A DNA stretch of 64,000 bases, taken from the NCBI RefSeq assembly GCF_026650985.1, contig NZ_CP086239.1:3162001-3226000 (forward strand), in the 5' to 3' direction. Positions 17,151 through 26,080 of this stretch are shown here, one piece after another. The DNA comes from Clostridium estertheticum. Its GTDB lineage: Bacteria > Bacillota > Clostridia > Clostridiales > Clostridiaceae. A model generated the notes under the pieces. That model ran no database searches, was not told the DNA's origin, and saw nothing but the letters and a program-made list of their open reading frames with translations. The position numbers and the translations under genes are program-made. Positions within the stretch are counted from its first letter, which is position 1; every line of letters begins with the position of its first letter.

Positions 17151-17319
17151 CATATCCTAATTTAAATATTTCTGTATAAGTAAGGGGCGTCCATTTTGTG
17201 GGCTCCCTTTATCAACTATTACTCTATAACTTTCTATAAGTCCTTCAGAAGACTGAACTTCTTTAAATTTTTATTTTAACTTTCTAAACATAGAGATTTA
17301 TCGTCTATGGCCCGAATTG
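17151..17319. other. Short gap with weak hairpin behind the isomerase gene
   Basis: AAGGGGCGTCCA near 17181 can pair imperfectly with TGGGCTCCCTT ending near 17211, a plausible terminator for the isomerase gene but with a poor T-run. Nothing else stands out between these convergent genes. Confidence 0.35.
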
Positions 17320-17853
17320 TTACAAAATTTTCTTGCAAATACTTGTTTTACTAAAGCCTTTTATATATATATAATTACTAATAATAGCTAATAAAAATCC
17401 TCCTAAAACATCGAACGGATAATGTTGGCCTACATAAACTCTTGATATACCGACAATAATTGCTAAGATAATTAAAAGTTTTCCTAATTTTTTTGTTTTA
17501 TTATTAACTCCTAATGCTATAGTCATTACCCCTATTGCGTGAGTACTTGGAAATGAAGCATTGTTTTTATGCCTATATAATAGGTTTACTGTATGCTCGC
17601 TAAATGGTCTTTGCTCATGCCACATAATCCCGATTATAAATGTTAATATAAAATTTATTGTAATCAATACTATAATTGGAGTTACTATCTCCTTTGCTTT
17701 TTTATTTTTACCCACATAACCTATTATTAAATATAATCCTAATAATAGTGCATATAAATATATAACATACTTTGAAGATACAATCATAACAGTATCTAAA
17801 AATGCGTTTTTATCTGCTAAATTGTTTATTAGTCTAAATAAAGTCAAATTCAT
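17320..17853 (-). CDS. bcrC: Undecaprenyl-diphosphatase, BcrC type (PAP2 superfamily)
   Basis: This 177-residue membrane phosphatase recycles undecaprenyl pyrophosphate to the monophosphate for cell-wall synthesis and can confer bacitracin tolerance. The PAP2 motifs are HEQRPFSEHTV (motif 1, lacking the lysine as in B. subtilis BcrC), NNASFPSTHA (motif 2) and SRVYVGQHYPFDVLGG (motif 3). About six membrane helices are visible. The ATG follows GGGAG. It is monocistronic and divergent from motAB. Confidence 0.85.
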   Translation of the reverse strand: MNLTLFRLINNLADKNAFLDTVMIVSSKYVIYLYALLLGLYLIIGYVGKNKKAKEIVTPIIVLITINFILTFIIGIMWHEQRPFSEHTVNLLYRHKNNASFPSTHAIGVMTIALGVNNKTKKLGKLLIILAIIVGISRVYVGQHYPFDVLGGFLLAIISNYIYIKGFSKTSICKKIL

Positions 17854-18197
17854 GTTTTCAATCTCCCATCTTTAGTAAAAAACAAAGAGCTTTTACCCTC
17901 ATATATTAAAATCCCTTTTTATATTTTTTAATATATCATTATACCTTTACTAAATTATACTATTATTACCGTAAATTTGATATATATCGTTTACTTATTA
18001 ATTTATATAAACTTAACTGTACAATTAAATAAATATACTTATCAAATGATAACTATTATGTTATTATATTACTATGGTGGTTATTTTTAATGATTAATTT
18101 ACATTTTGTCTTAAATAAGATATTCGATAACATATGTGAATTTATCTTTAAGAACCACCGTTTAAGTATTTATAAAACATTTTTTTGGGGGTATACA
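17854..18197. other. Divergent non-coding interval bcrC/motA
   Basis: This AT-rich stretch must hold the promoters of bcrC and motA. I looked for a SigD-type flagellar promoter (TAAA, 15 bases, CCGATAT-like) and did not find a convincing one. A reading frame continues upstream of the motA ATG from 18090 but has no ribosome binding site and no MotA similarity, so I treat it as non-coding. Confidence 0.45.
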
Positions 18198-19013
18198 ATG
18201 GATATTTTTTTAATTATAGGTATTATTACAGGTCTTGGTGCAATTGTTACCGGAATGACTCTAAAGGGTGCAAGCATCTCAGTATTAATAAATCCAGAAG
18301 CAGCAATTATAATTCTTGTTGGTACTACTGCAGCAGTAATGAATTCTTTTCCTAAGAAAGAGTTTCTTAAAATCCCAAGTCTTTTAGGTGTTCTTTTTAA
18401 AGAAAAAAAAAGAGACAACCCTGCTGAAACAATAGAAAAGATTGTTCAAATGTCGCAAGTAACAAGAAAAAACGGATTATTATCACTTGAAGAAAGTATT
18501 AAAGATATTAATGATAAATTCATGAAAAAAGGCTTAGAAATGGTAGTAGATGGTGTAGACCCTGAAAACGTAAGGGAGATTTTAGAAATTGAAATTGAAG
18601 GTCTGGAAGAAAGACACCGTTTGGGAGCTTCAATTCTTACAACGGCAGGAGCATCTTCTCCTACATTAGGAGTTTTAGGTGCCGTTATAGGTCTAATTGG
18701 TGCACTTGGTAATTTAGCTGATACTCAAAAACTTGGCGAGAGTATCGCATCAGCCTTTGTTGCTACTCTTTATGGTATTTTCTTTGGATATGTAATATTC
18801 CATCCTTTTGCATCTAGATTAAAAAGAAAATCTAGTGAAGAAGTAAGTACTATGAATATAGTGCTTGAGGGGATTTTATGCATCCAATTAGGAGAAAATC
18901 CAAAAAATATTGAAAATAAATTAGTATGTATGTTAGAGCCTAAGGATCGATTAAAGTTCCAACAAATCAACGTAGAGGAGAATAGTAATGAGAAAGAAAA
19001 AGGAACACTCTGA
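18198..19013 (+). CDS. motA: Flagellar motor stator protein MotA
   Basis: This 271-residue inner-membrane stator subunit carries ions through the flagellar motor with MotB. Visible are helices at about 2-20 and 30-50, the cytoplasmic loop with charged residues ENVREILEIEIEGLEERHR, and the two key prolines in ASSPTLGVLGAVIG and FHPFASRLKRK. The ATG at 18198 follows GGGGG by six bases and gives MDIFLIIGIITG; the frame is open 36 codons further upstream but that part does not look like MotA. It overlaps motB by 26 bases. Confidence 0.9.
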   Translation: MDIFLIIGIITGLGAIVTGMTLKGASISVLINPEAAIIILVGTTAAVMNSFPKKEFLKIPSLLGVLFKEKKRDNPAETIEKIVQMSQVTRKNGLLSLEESIKDINDKFMKKGLEMVVDGVDPENVREILEIEIEGLEERHRLGASILTTAGASSPTLGVLGAVIGLIGALGNLADTQKLGESIASAFVATLYGIFFGYVIFHPFASRLKRKSSEEVSTMNIVLEGILCIQLGENPKNIENKLVCMLEPKDRLKFQQINVEENSNEKEKGTL

Positions 19014-19716
19014 AGAGCATGTTGATGAGTCATGGCTTCTTCCATACTCTGATATGCTCACACTTCTAGTTGCGCTTTTCATTGTAATGTTTGCTATGAG
19101 TCAGGTTGATAAAGCAAAACTTCAGAAAGTAAGTTCACAATTCAACATAATTTTTTCAGGTGGTAGTGGAATTTTGCAAAGCGATAGTGGCACAATTGCT
19201 TCTATTGACCCAAGCTCATCTGCCTCATCAGCTAGTTCTCTTGAGCAGAACACTATGAATTCATTAAAAAGCACACTTGATAAAGAAATCAGTAACAATG
19301 GTTATTCAGGTCAAATTAAAGTTGCTGTAAATAAAGAAGGACTGGATATTTCAATAGAAGCTATAGCTCTTTTCGCTTCTGGTGATGCATCAGTATTAAA
19401 AAATGTAACTCCTTTGCTTTTAAAAATCTCAGCCATGCTTAAAAATTTAGATAACGATATTAAAATTGCAGGATATACAGATAATAAACCTATAAATAAT
19501 TCGAAATTTCGTTCAAATTGGGATTTAAGTTCAATTCGTGCTATAAATGTTATGACATATATGGTTAATTCAGGGGGACTTAATCCCAAAAATATTTCGA
19601 TTCAAGCATATGGTGAATATAATCCTAAATATGACAATTCTACAGAGGCTAACAGAGCTAAGAACAGAAGAGTAGAAATTTTCGTTGCCCGTAAATATCC
19701 TGTAGCTACAAAATAA
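18988..19716 (+). CDS. motB: Flagellar motor stator protein MotB
   Basis: This 242-residue protein has one N-terminal membrane helix bearing the ion-binding aspartate (PYSDMLTLLVALFIVMFAMS) and a C-terminal OmpA-like peptidoglycan-binding domain (IKIAGYTDNKPI, SSIRAINVMTYM, ANRAKNRRVEIFVAR). A serine-rich linker with a plug region lies between. The ATG follows AGAGGAGAATAGTA inside the end of motA, so the two are translationally coupled. No other flagellar gene is in the window. Confidence 0.9.
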   Translation: MRKKKEHSEEHVDESWLLPYSDMLTLLVALFIVMFAMSQVDKAKLQKVSSQFNIIFSGGSGILQSDSGTIASIDPSSSASSASSLEQNTMNSLKSTLDKEISNNGYSGQIKVAVNKEGLDISIEAIALFASGDASVLKNVTPLLLKISAMLKNLDNDIKIAGYTDNKPINNSKFRSNWDLSSIRAINVMTYMVNSGGLNPKNISIQAYGEYNPKYDNSTEANRAKNRRVEIFVARKYPVATK

Positions 19717-19807
19717 GCTGGCATTCTAGATATCAACATAGAAATAATATTACTCCAGCAAAATTGATTTAGGCATAAATTTAAAATATTAAAATGGAGG
19801 AAGTACC

Positions 19808-20257
19808 ATGAATAAAGATGGAAAATTGGATTTAATACATAATATGTCACAATTTTATATTGTTCTACAAAGGGAAGTATTGGATCTAATAACTGAAAGT
19901 AATAATTCTGAGCTAAGTCCGCTTCTTTTTAAAGCTCTACATGAGATTTATCTTGATGAATATATCATACCTTCTGTCTTAAGCAAACGATTATCTATCA
20001 CAACACCTAATACCAGCAGATGCCTGCATAGTCTTACAAAAATGGGATACGTAATAAAAGTAAAGGACAAAGTTGATAAAAGAATAACACATATAGAATT
20101 ATCTTTAAAAGGAATAGATTTGGTGCAAAGCTCCTTTAATTACATGGATGAATCACTGCTCAAAAAAGTAGAAGTTCTTAATTCAGGTGAATTAGCAAAA
20201 ATTTCAGAATCTTTTTTAATATTAATGTCTTTGTTTAAAAATAGAATTAAAGAATGA
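19808..20257 (+). CDS. MarR-family transcriptional regulator
   Basis: This 149-residue regulator has the winged helix-turn-helix typical of MarR: helical N-terminus, LSKRLSITTPNTSRCLHSLT as recognition region (about 62-81) and a wing VIKVKDKVDKRITHIELSLKG with the conserved Asp-Lys-Arg. The ATG follows GGAGGAAGTACC. It is 91 bases downstream of motB and may share its transcript or be separate. Its target is not apparent. Confidence 0.8.
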   Translation: MNKDGKLDLIHNMSQFYIVLQREVLDLITESNNSELSPLLFKALHEIYLDEYIIPSVLSKRLSITTPNTSRCLHSLTKMGYVIKVKDKVDKRITHIELSLKGIDLVQSSFNYMDESLLKKVEVLNSGELAKISESFLILMSLFKNRIKE

Positions 20258-20274
20258 AGTGTAAACACAAATAA

Positions 20275-20316
20275 CCAATAACCCTTAATATAATCTGTTA
20301 TATTAAGGGTTGTTGG
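20275..20316 (+). terminator. Terminator between marR-like gene and aspS
   Basis: CCAATAACCCTTAATATA pairs with TATATTAAGGGTTGTTGG around ATCTGT with only one unpaired position. Outer bases AGTGTAAA (20256) and TTTACACT (20330) can extend it. It separates the convergent marR-like and aspS genes and overlaps neither stop. Confidence 0.75.
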
Positions 20317-20333
20317 CTATGCGCTCTTTACAC

Positions 20334-21623
20334 TTATGGTGCTAATCTTGTTCTATCTCTTGGAAATAATGATGCTTCTCTTACGTTTTCTAATCCTAGC
20401 AATTGCGCTGTGATTCTCTCAAGTCCAATTGCAAGCCCTCCGTGTGGTGGCATTCCGTATTTGAAAACAGAAGTGTAATTGTGATAAACCTCTGGTGTTA
20501 ATCCTTTATATTTAATATTTTCAATTAACATGTTATAGTCGTGAATTCTTTGACCACCTGTTGTAATTTCTACACCTCTAAATAATAAGTCAAAGCTATG
20601 GGTTTCAGTTTCACCTAAAGGCATTGTATACATTGGCCTTTTTTTTCTTGGATAATGAGTTAAAAAAATAAAATCGCACCCAAATTTCTCTTTTGAATAT
20701 TTACAAATCAATTTTTCTGCATCAGGATCTAAATCTCCATCTAAATCTGATTTATTATATTCAGTGCTCAATATTTCTAATGCTTCACTAAATTTTATTC
20801 TTGGAATTTTTGCATTTAATTTAGGTAAATCTACATTTAATATTTCTAGATATTTTTCACCCTCTTGAGATATTTTATTTATTATAAATATTATTAAGTT
20901 TTCTTCCAAATCCATAATATCTTTTTCATCCTCAATAAATCCCATCTCACAATCCATGCTAATATACTCATTAAGATGCCTACTAGTATTATGCTCTTCT
21001 GCCCTATATACATGAGCAACCTCAAAAACTCTTTCAAATCCGGCACCTACCATCATCTGTTTATAAAACTGAGGACTTTGAGCTAGGTATGCTTTATTTT
21101 CAAAATATTTCAATTCAAATACTTCAGTCCCCCCCTCAGCACCTTCAGCTACAATCTTAGGTGTAAAAATCTCTGTAAAACCTTCCTTAGATAAGAACTC
21201 TCTAAACCCTTGTACAATCAGGTTTTGTATTTTAAATATTGAATTAATTTTTTCATGGCGTAAGCTCAAAACTCTATTATCTAACATGGTATCTAAGTTA
21301 ATGTCTAAGGTAGCTTTATTTATTTCTATTGGTAATTCTCCTGTTACACTGTTAATTATTTCAAATTCTTGAATTACTATCTCATAAGGATTTAATGTGT
21401 TTTTATCTTCTTTTACTTCTCCAACGATTGATATTACTGATTCTAACTTTATTGTACTCATATCTATAGCCTTATTCTCTGCAATGCATTGTACAAAACC
21501 AGTCCTATCCCTCATTATAATGAATGTTATAGTTTTTAATTTTCTTACTCGATAAACCCATCCTTTAATTTGTATTTTTTCACCTATTAAATTACCTATT
21601 TCATTTATCATAACTCTTTTCAT
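20334..21623 (-). CDS. aspS2: Aspartyl-tRNA synthetase, archaeal (AspRS2) type
   Basis: This 429-residue class IIb synthetase has an N-terminal OB-fold anticodon domain (IQIKGWVYRVRKLKTITF, IMRDRTGFVQCI) and a catalytic core with motif 2 (FRAEEH-type VYRAEEHNTSRHLNEY) and motif 3 (GLAIGLERITAQLLGL), ending FPRDRTRLAP. It lacks the bacterial GAD insertion and so is of the archaeal type. The leader T-box carries specifier GAC, confirming the aspartate family. AspRS2 enzymes in bacteria often also charge tRNA-Asn for the transamidation route, but whether this one does cannot be told from here. The ATG at 21623 follows GGAGAGG by six bases. Confidence 0.85.
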   Translation of the reverse strand: MKRVMINEIGNLIGEKIQIKGWVYRVRKLKTITFIIMRDRTGFVQCIAENKAIDMSTIKLESVISIVGEVKEDKNTLNPYEIVIQEFEIINSVTGELPIEINKATLDINLDTMLDNRVLSLRHEKINSIFKIQNLIVQGFREFLSKEGFTEIFTPKIVAEGAEGGTEVFELKYFENKAYLAQSPQFYKQMMVGAGFERVFEVAHVYRAEEHNTSRHLNEYISMDCEMGFIEDEKDIMDLEENLIIFIINKISQEGEKYLEILNVDLPKLNAKIPRIKFSEALEILSTEYNKSDLDGDLDPDAEKLICKYSKEKFGCDFIFLTHYPRKKRPMYTMPLGETETHSFDLLFRGVEITTGGQRIHDYNMLIENIKYKGLTPEVYHNYTSVFKYGMPPHGGLAIGLERITAQLLGLENVREASLFPRDRTRLAP

Positions 21624-21651
21624 ATACAACCTCTCCTTTAAAATTAATATT

Positions 21652-21682
21652 AAAAAATCCCTTGAGTAATAAACTCAAGGGA
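21652..21682 (-). terminator. Second T-box terminator of the aspS2 leader
   Basis: TCCCTTGAGTTTATTACTCAAGGGA has a ten-base stem and is followed on the minus strand by a run of Ts. The preceding T-box sequence GGTGGCACCACG and TCGTCCCTTGAG give the competing antiterminator. Confidence 0.8.
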
Positions 21683-21770
21683 CGAAATTCGTGGTGCCAC
21701 CCTAATTAACCTACTTTAATAAAATTTGCAAAATAGTAATGAACCCTTCAGAATGGGCCCTATTCTGAAT

Positions 21771-21818
21771 AAAAAAATAAAAGCCTTAACTTCTTATATA
21801 TAGAAGTGAAAGCTTTTT
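21771..21818 (-). terminator. First T-box terminator of the aspS2 leader
   Basis: On the minus strand AAAAGCTTTCACTTCT and AGAAGTTAAGGCTTTT form a stem followed by TATTTTTTT. It directly follows the T-box sequence at 21820-21833, which would form the competing antiterminator. Confidence 0.75.
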
Positions 21819-22066
21819 TCACGGTACCATCCTACTTTGACAAAGTTTATTAAACTACGCCATCTCAGCTCCCTATAACGGAGGAATCCGATTTATCTTA
21901 CTTTAAATTTCAGATAAACTTCTCAGAGATGTCTTTCAATATTACTTTTCTCATGGAGCTTCCACCCTTCCCCACTCGCCTTAGATACTCAGATAACATT
22001 TACTCTTCTCTTCACAGAATTATGAATATTTATTACATTATATTACTTATTATATATTAAATCAAT

Positions 22067-22133
22067 AGTAAAATAGAAGAAAAAACATAATTCAACAAAA
22101 ATTATGCTGTATGCTTTTCTTCTATTTATAACC
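22067..22133 (-). terminator. Terminator of thrS
   Basis: AAATAGAAGAAAA pairs with TTTTCTTCTATTT, and inside it CATAATT pairs with AATTATG, giving a two-part stem directly after the thrS stop. Confidence 0.65.
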
Positions 22134-22145
22134 CATATTATACAA

Positions 22146-23915
22146 CTAATTATCTAGCATTTTACCATCAATCTCCTGCGTAATCCTTGAAATAAAAGCC
22201 TCTAGTGAACAGTTGCCCTCATCACCATTTTTTCTACTTCTGAGGGAAATACTTTCTGAGTTTTGTTCTTTTTCACCAATGACTATGATATAAGGCAATC
22301 TTTCAATTCGAGCCTCCCTAACTTTATACCCTATTTTTTCCGCCCTACAGTCTAAACTAACTCTAATATTACTTTTCTCTAATTTGTTTTTTACGACCTC
22401 TGCATAATTGTTGTACAACTCAGATATAGGTAGTATTTTAACCTGAACAGGTGATAGCCATGTTGGAAACTTGCCTTCAAAATGTTCTATTAAAATACCA
22501 ATAAATCTTTCTATACTACCAAAAATTACTCTGTGTATAACAATAGGTTTATGCTTTTCTCCATCACTACCGACATATTTTAAGTCAAATCTTTGTGGAA
22601 GTTGTAAATCTAGTTGTATAGTTCCACATTGCCATTCCCTTCCTATACTATCTTCTAAATGGAAGTCAATTTTAGGACCGTAAAATGCTCCATCTCCTTC
22701 ATTTATTTTAAAGTCCATGTTCATTTCCTCTAGAGCACCTATAAGTGAACTCTCTGCTAATTTCCACTCTTCGTCACTTCCCATAGAATTTTCTGGTCTT
22801 GTTGAAAATTCCACTTTATATTTAAATCCAAATCTTTCATAAACTTCATTTATAAGTCTAACTACACCCTTTATCTCATCCTTAATCTGTTCTGGTCTCA
22901 TAAATATGTGAGCATCATCCTGTGTAAATGCTCTGACCCTCATAAGACCATGCAAAGCACCAGATAGTTCATGTCTGTGCACCTTGCCTAGTTCACCTGC
23001 TCTTATTGGTAAATCTCTATAGGAGTGAGTTTCTGATTTATATACAAGCATTCCCCCTGGACAGTTCATTGGTTTTATTGCGAATTCTTCCTCATCAATA
23101 CTTACAGTATACATATTTTCTTTAAAGTGAGACCAATGCCCTGATGTTTCCCAAAGTTCTTTGTTTAATATCATCGGAGTTTCTATCTCAACATAACCAG
23201 CCTTTTTATGAATTTCTCTCCAGTACTCAATTAACTTGTTTTTTAAAATTACGCCATTGGGTAAAAAAAACGGAAAACCTGGTCCCTCATCCATTAAGGC
23301 AAATAATTTTAGCTCTTTCCCAAGTTTTCTATGATCCCTTTTCTTTGCCTCTTCAAGCATATTCAAATATTCATCAAGTTCACTTTTCTTCGCAAATGCC
23401 GTTCCATATATTCTTTGAAGCATCTTATTTTTTTCGCTGCCTCTCCAGTAAGCCCCTGCAACTGATAATAGTTTAAAGGCTTTTACTTTTGAAGTTGATA
23501 ATACATGCGGTCCTGCACAGAGTTCTAGAAAATCTCCTTGCTTAAAAAAAACTAATTCTTCTCCTTCTGGCAAATCATTAATAAGTTCTATTTTATAGAT
23601 TTCTCCCTTATCTTCCATGATTTTTAAAGCTTCTTTTCTAGAAACTACTGATCTTTCTAATCTTAAGTCTTCTTTAACTATTTTTCTCATTTCTACTTCT
23701 ATTTTTTCGAGTATATCCATAGTAAAGGGTTCTACTACATCGAAATCGTAGTAAAATCCATTATCTATTGCAGGACCGATAGCTAATTTAGCATTTGGAT
23801 ATAGTCTCTTTACTGCTTGAGCAAGTATATGAGAGGCGGTGTGTCTAAGTGCCCTTCTTCCTTCTTCTTCATTAGAACTTATTACAGTGCCATCTTTCAT
23901 TACAATTTTTAACAT
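22146..23915 (-). CDS. thrS: Threonyl-tRNA synthetase lacking the TGS domain
   Basis: This 589-residue class II synthetase charges tRNA-Thr. It has the editing domain (HxxxH at His25/His29 in RHTASHILAQAV; ELCAGPHV with Cys and His), the catalytic core with motif 2 and zinc ligands (MNCPGGM, VHRHELSGALHGLMRVR, IVIHRVIFGS) and a C-terminal anticodon domain (VQVKILPIS, DCRAEKIGYKVREA). Usual bacterial ThrRS is about 640 residues with an N-terminal TGS domain; here MLKIVMKDGTVISSNEEEGR joins straight to the editing domain, so some 50-60 residues are missing. The ATG follows GGAGGAATATTC and no longer in-frame start is seen. A T-box leader precedes it. Confidence 0.9.
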   Translation of the reverse strand: MLKIVMKDGTVISSNEEEGRRALRHTASHILAQAVKRLYPNAKLAIGPAIDNGFYYDFDVVEPFTMDILEKIEVEMRKIVKEDLRLERSVVSRKEALKIMEDKGEIYKIELINDLPEGEELVFFKQGDFLELCAGPHVLSTSKVKAFKLLSVAGAYWRGSEKNKMLQRIYGTAFAKKSELDEYLNMLEEAKKRDHRKLGKELKLFALMDEGPGFPFFLPNGVILKNKLIEYWREIHKKAGYVEIETPMILNKELWETSGHWSHFKENMYTVSIDEEEFAIKPMNCPGGMLVYKSETHSYRDLPIRAGELGKVHRHELSGALHGLMRVRAFTQDDAHIFMRPEQIKDEIKGVVRLINEVYERFGFKYKVEFSTRPENSMGSDEEWKLAESSLIGALEEMNMDFKINEGDGAFYGPKIDFHLEDSIGREWQCGTIQLDLQLPQRFDLKYVGSDGEKHKPIVIHRVIFGSIERFIGILIEHFEGKFPTWLSPVQVKILPISELYNNYAEVVKNKLEKSNIRVSLDCRAEKIGYKVREARIERLPYIIVIGEKEQNSESISLRSRKNGDEGNCSLEAFISRITQEIDGKMLDN

Positions 23916-23936
23916 GAATATTCCTCCTTCAAAAAA

Positions 23937-24195
23937 TAATAAACCCGTCCCAAAGTAAGGGACGAGTTTTATCTCGATTTAGGGACATCTTTTGTCCCAA
24001 TTCCACCCAAATTACAAAAGCATAATAAAAAACACTTCTATCACTCAACACCATTAACGCCGGCTAGCGGAAATACTTACTTAAGTTCAGTAATCAACTC
24101 AGAGGTGGTTTTCAATATTGCTTGTTCAAGAAACTTTACAGCCGATGAGTTTCTCTCTCTTAGAACAGCATACTATTTACTTTTCCTCGTCATAG
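23937..24195 (-). promoter_or_regulatory. T-box leader of thrS
   Basis: On the minus strand the leader begins near AAGAGAGAG (stem I base), has the specifier ACC (24107-24109) in ATTGAAAACCACCTCTGAG, a divergent T-box sequence TTTGGGTGGAATTGGGAC and the terminator CTCGTCCC...GGGACGGGTTTATTATTTTTT-type stem at 23940-23970. ACC is a threonine codon, consistent with the gene it controls. Confidence 0.85.
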
Positions 24196-24303
24196 TTTTT
24201 AATTTAAAACTATTGTATTCTAAATCACCTTCATTGTCAATATGTGTTTTAATTAAATAAATATGTATATTAAACCTATAAATTATTAATTTTCAAATTA
24301 TTA

Positions 24304-25938
24304 TCATATTTCAATAACTCTATTAAGAAAATCCATACCTTCTATGACGTGAGAAACAACAATTAATGTTCCATCAAAATCCTTGTCCCTTAAAATACCT
24401 AGAATTAAGTCTCTTGTTTCAACATCTACATTTGAAATTGGTTCATCTAAAATTATTACATCCTTATTGGAAAGAATAACTCTTATGAAAGCTATAACCT
24501 GTGCTTGTCCACCTGAAATTCCAGAATTGTTCTGAGTTATTTCAGTGTCCAAACCTTTAGGTAATCTATTAATGTATTCCTGAAGTCCTAATTTTTTTAT
24601 AAGTTCTTCCACATCTTTAAGTTTCTTTTTAGTTTGCCCATACAGTATATTAGCTAAAACAGTTCCCTTAAATAGAAATATACTCTGAGAAACAATCCCT
24701 ATTCTTTCCCTTAAACTTTTGGTGTTAATCACAGACATATCTATATTGTTGCATAATATTCTACCCTCTACTGGATTATACAAGCCTAGCAGTAATTTTA
24801 TAATTGTAGATTTACCAGAACCATTTTCCCCTTTAATAAGAACTTTTTCGCCTTTAATTATTTCAAAATTTATATCATTAAGCACATTTTTTATATTGTT
24901 TTTATATTTAAAAGCTACATTTTCAAGTTTAATACTCTTAATTTCTTCATTTAAGTTTTGGTCTTTACCACTATTTTCATCATCCATATCTAAAAGTTCA
25001 TAAACCCTCTCAATACTTAGACATACTGGTTTTATCATAGTTCCCATAGTACCTATTCCTTGAATGCTACTAAAAACCTTAGTTATATATAAAGAAAAAG
25101 ATGTGTATAATCCTACTGTAAATTCTCCCTTTAAAATCAAAATTCCTGCAATAAGTAATACCAAAAGAGACCCAAAATTATTAATAAACGTTATATTCCC
25201 CATAAATATAATCATAGATTTGCTTTGCTTTAAGCTACTCTTTACAAGCTTAGATAATTTATCATTAAACTTTTTAAGATGATTATTTTTTCCATTAAGT
25301 ATTTTTATGTCCTCAATTCCATTGATTATTTCAAAACACTCTCCATTTAAAGTTGCATTATATTCTAGCATTTCTCTTGTATTCTTCATGAAATTGCCCA
25401 TGGACATCTTAGATGAAAAGAAAAATAATGGTGTCAAAATAAGAATTACTATAGATAGTTTATAATTTATAGCAAACATTGTTACCAATGCAAGTACAGC
25501 ATCTGTTAGACTTAAAACTATACCCACATAAGATGGTGAAAATATACTACCAACAGTGCTACACTCCGCTATTCGGCTTTGTACATATCCTTTCTCAGTA
25601 TTTGCAAGATAACTCATAGGTAGTTCCATAACTTTATCCATTACAGTACATCTAAGCTCATTAACCACTAAATTGTTAATCTTTACAAACATGTAGTTTG
25701 AAAAGATTGAAATAAAATAACGCAAAACATAAAATACAGCTATTATACCAATATAATAATAGAGCTGATTATATCCCCTTTTCGCTATTAGCACCTTATC
25801 CATAATAATTCCTATTATATATGGAATTGGGGTAGCAATAATTGAGCCTAATAACATACCTATAATCCCTGCAATAAAAATCAACCTATGTTTTTTTATA
25901 AACGGTGTTAACTTTAATAAGCTACTTATTTTACCCAT
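24304..25938 (-). CDS. ABC exporter half-transporter (membrane and ATPase domains fused)
   Basis: This 544-residue type IV-fold ABC exporter has six membrane helices in residues 1-300 and a C-terminal ATPase with Walker A GENGSGKST, signature SGISGGQAQ, Walker B DVIILDEP and switch histidine VSH. It lacks the N-terminal C39 peptidase domain of bacteriocin processing exporters. It would work as a homodimer and export a lipid, peptide or drug. The ATG follows AAAGGAG. It is the last gene of a run with the ATPase at 26081 and the permease at 26720, which suggests peptide export or resistance. Confidence 0.85.
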   Translation of the reverse strand: MGKISSLLKLTPFIKKHRLIFIAGIIGMLLGSIIATPIPYIIGIIMDKVLIAKRGYNQLYYYIGIIAVFYVLRYFISIFSNYMFVKINNLVVNELRCTVMDKVMELPMSYLANTEKGYVQSRIAECSTVGSIFSPSYVGIVLSLTDAVLALVTMFAINYKLSIVILILTPLFFFSSKMSMGNFMKNTREMLEYNATLNGECFEIINGIEDIKILNGKNNHLKKFNDKLSKLVKSSLKQSKSMIIFMGNITFINNFGSLLVLLIAGILILKGEFTVGLYTSFSLYITKVFSSIQGIGTMGTMIKPVCLSIERVYELLDMDDENSGKDQNLNEEIKSIKLENVAFKYKNNIKNVLNDINFEIIKGEKVLIKGENGSGKSTIIKLLLGLYNPVEGRILCNNIDMSVINTKSLRERIGIVSQSIFLFKGTVLANILYGQTKKKLKDVEELIKKLGLQEYINRLPKGLDTEITQNNSGISGGQAQVIAFIRVILSNKDVIILDEPISNVDVETRDLILGILRDKDFDGTLIVVSHVIEGMDFLNRVIEI

Positions 25939-25966
25939 CCTATCTCCTTTAAATATTTATTTTTAA

Positions 25967-26074
25967 TTATACATTACCCAGTTGAAATACTCTTCTATGT
26001 TGTTCAATGCATAATATACCATTATTATACAACCAAATAAATATGAGTGACCATGTTTTTTGTTTTAATTTCAT
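25967..26074 (-). CDS. Possible 35-residue peptide in the ABC locus
   Basis: An ATG at 26074, six bases after the stop of the preceding ATPase, opens 35 codons reading MKLKQKTWSLIFIWLYNNGI and then LCIEQHRRVFQLGNV. AGGGGG lies only two bases before the ATG, which is too close for efficient initiation, though coupling with the ATPase gene could help. The hydrophobic N-terminal half would suit a small secreted or membrane peptide. It may equally be chance. Confidence 0.25.
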   Translation of the reverse strand: MKLKQKTWSLIFIWLYNNGILCIEQHRRVFQLGNV

Positions 26075-26080
26075 AACCCC

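Larger units (their letters stand above)
21652..22020 (-). promoter_or_regulatory. T-box leader of aspS2 with two antiterminator/terminator modules
   Basis: Transcribed right to left, the leader contains stem I with GGGTGG near 21970, the triplet GAC (21931-21933) in the context ATTGAAAGACATCTCTGAG, and two T-box sequences: AGGATGGTACCGTG (21820-21833) and AGGGTGGCACCACG (21690-21703). Each is followed by its own terminator. The thrS leader has the same context with ACC at the same place, so GAC is the aspartate specifier. Uncharged tRNA-Asp should favour readthrough. Only one stem I is present. Confidence 0.85.

Noticed and set aside
18090-18197. N-terminal extension of motA by 36 codons
   Set aside because: The extension is not MotA-like, and the ATG at 18198 has a proper ribosome binding site.
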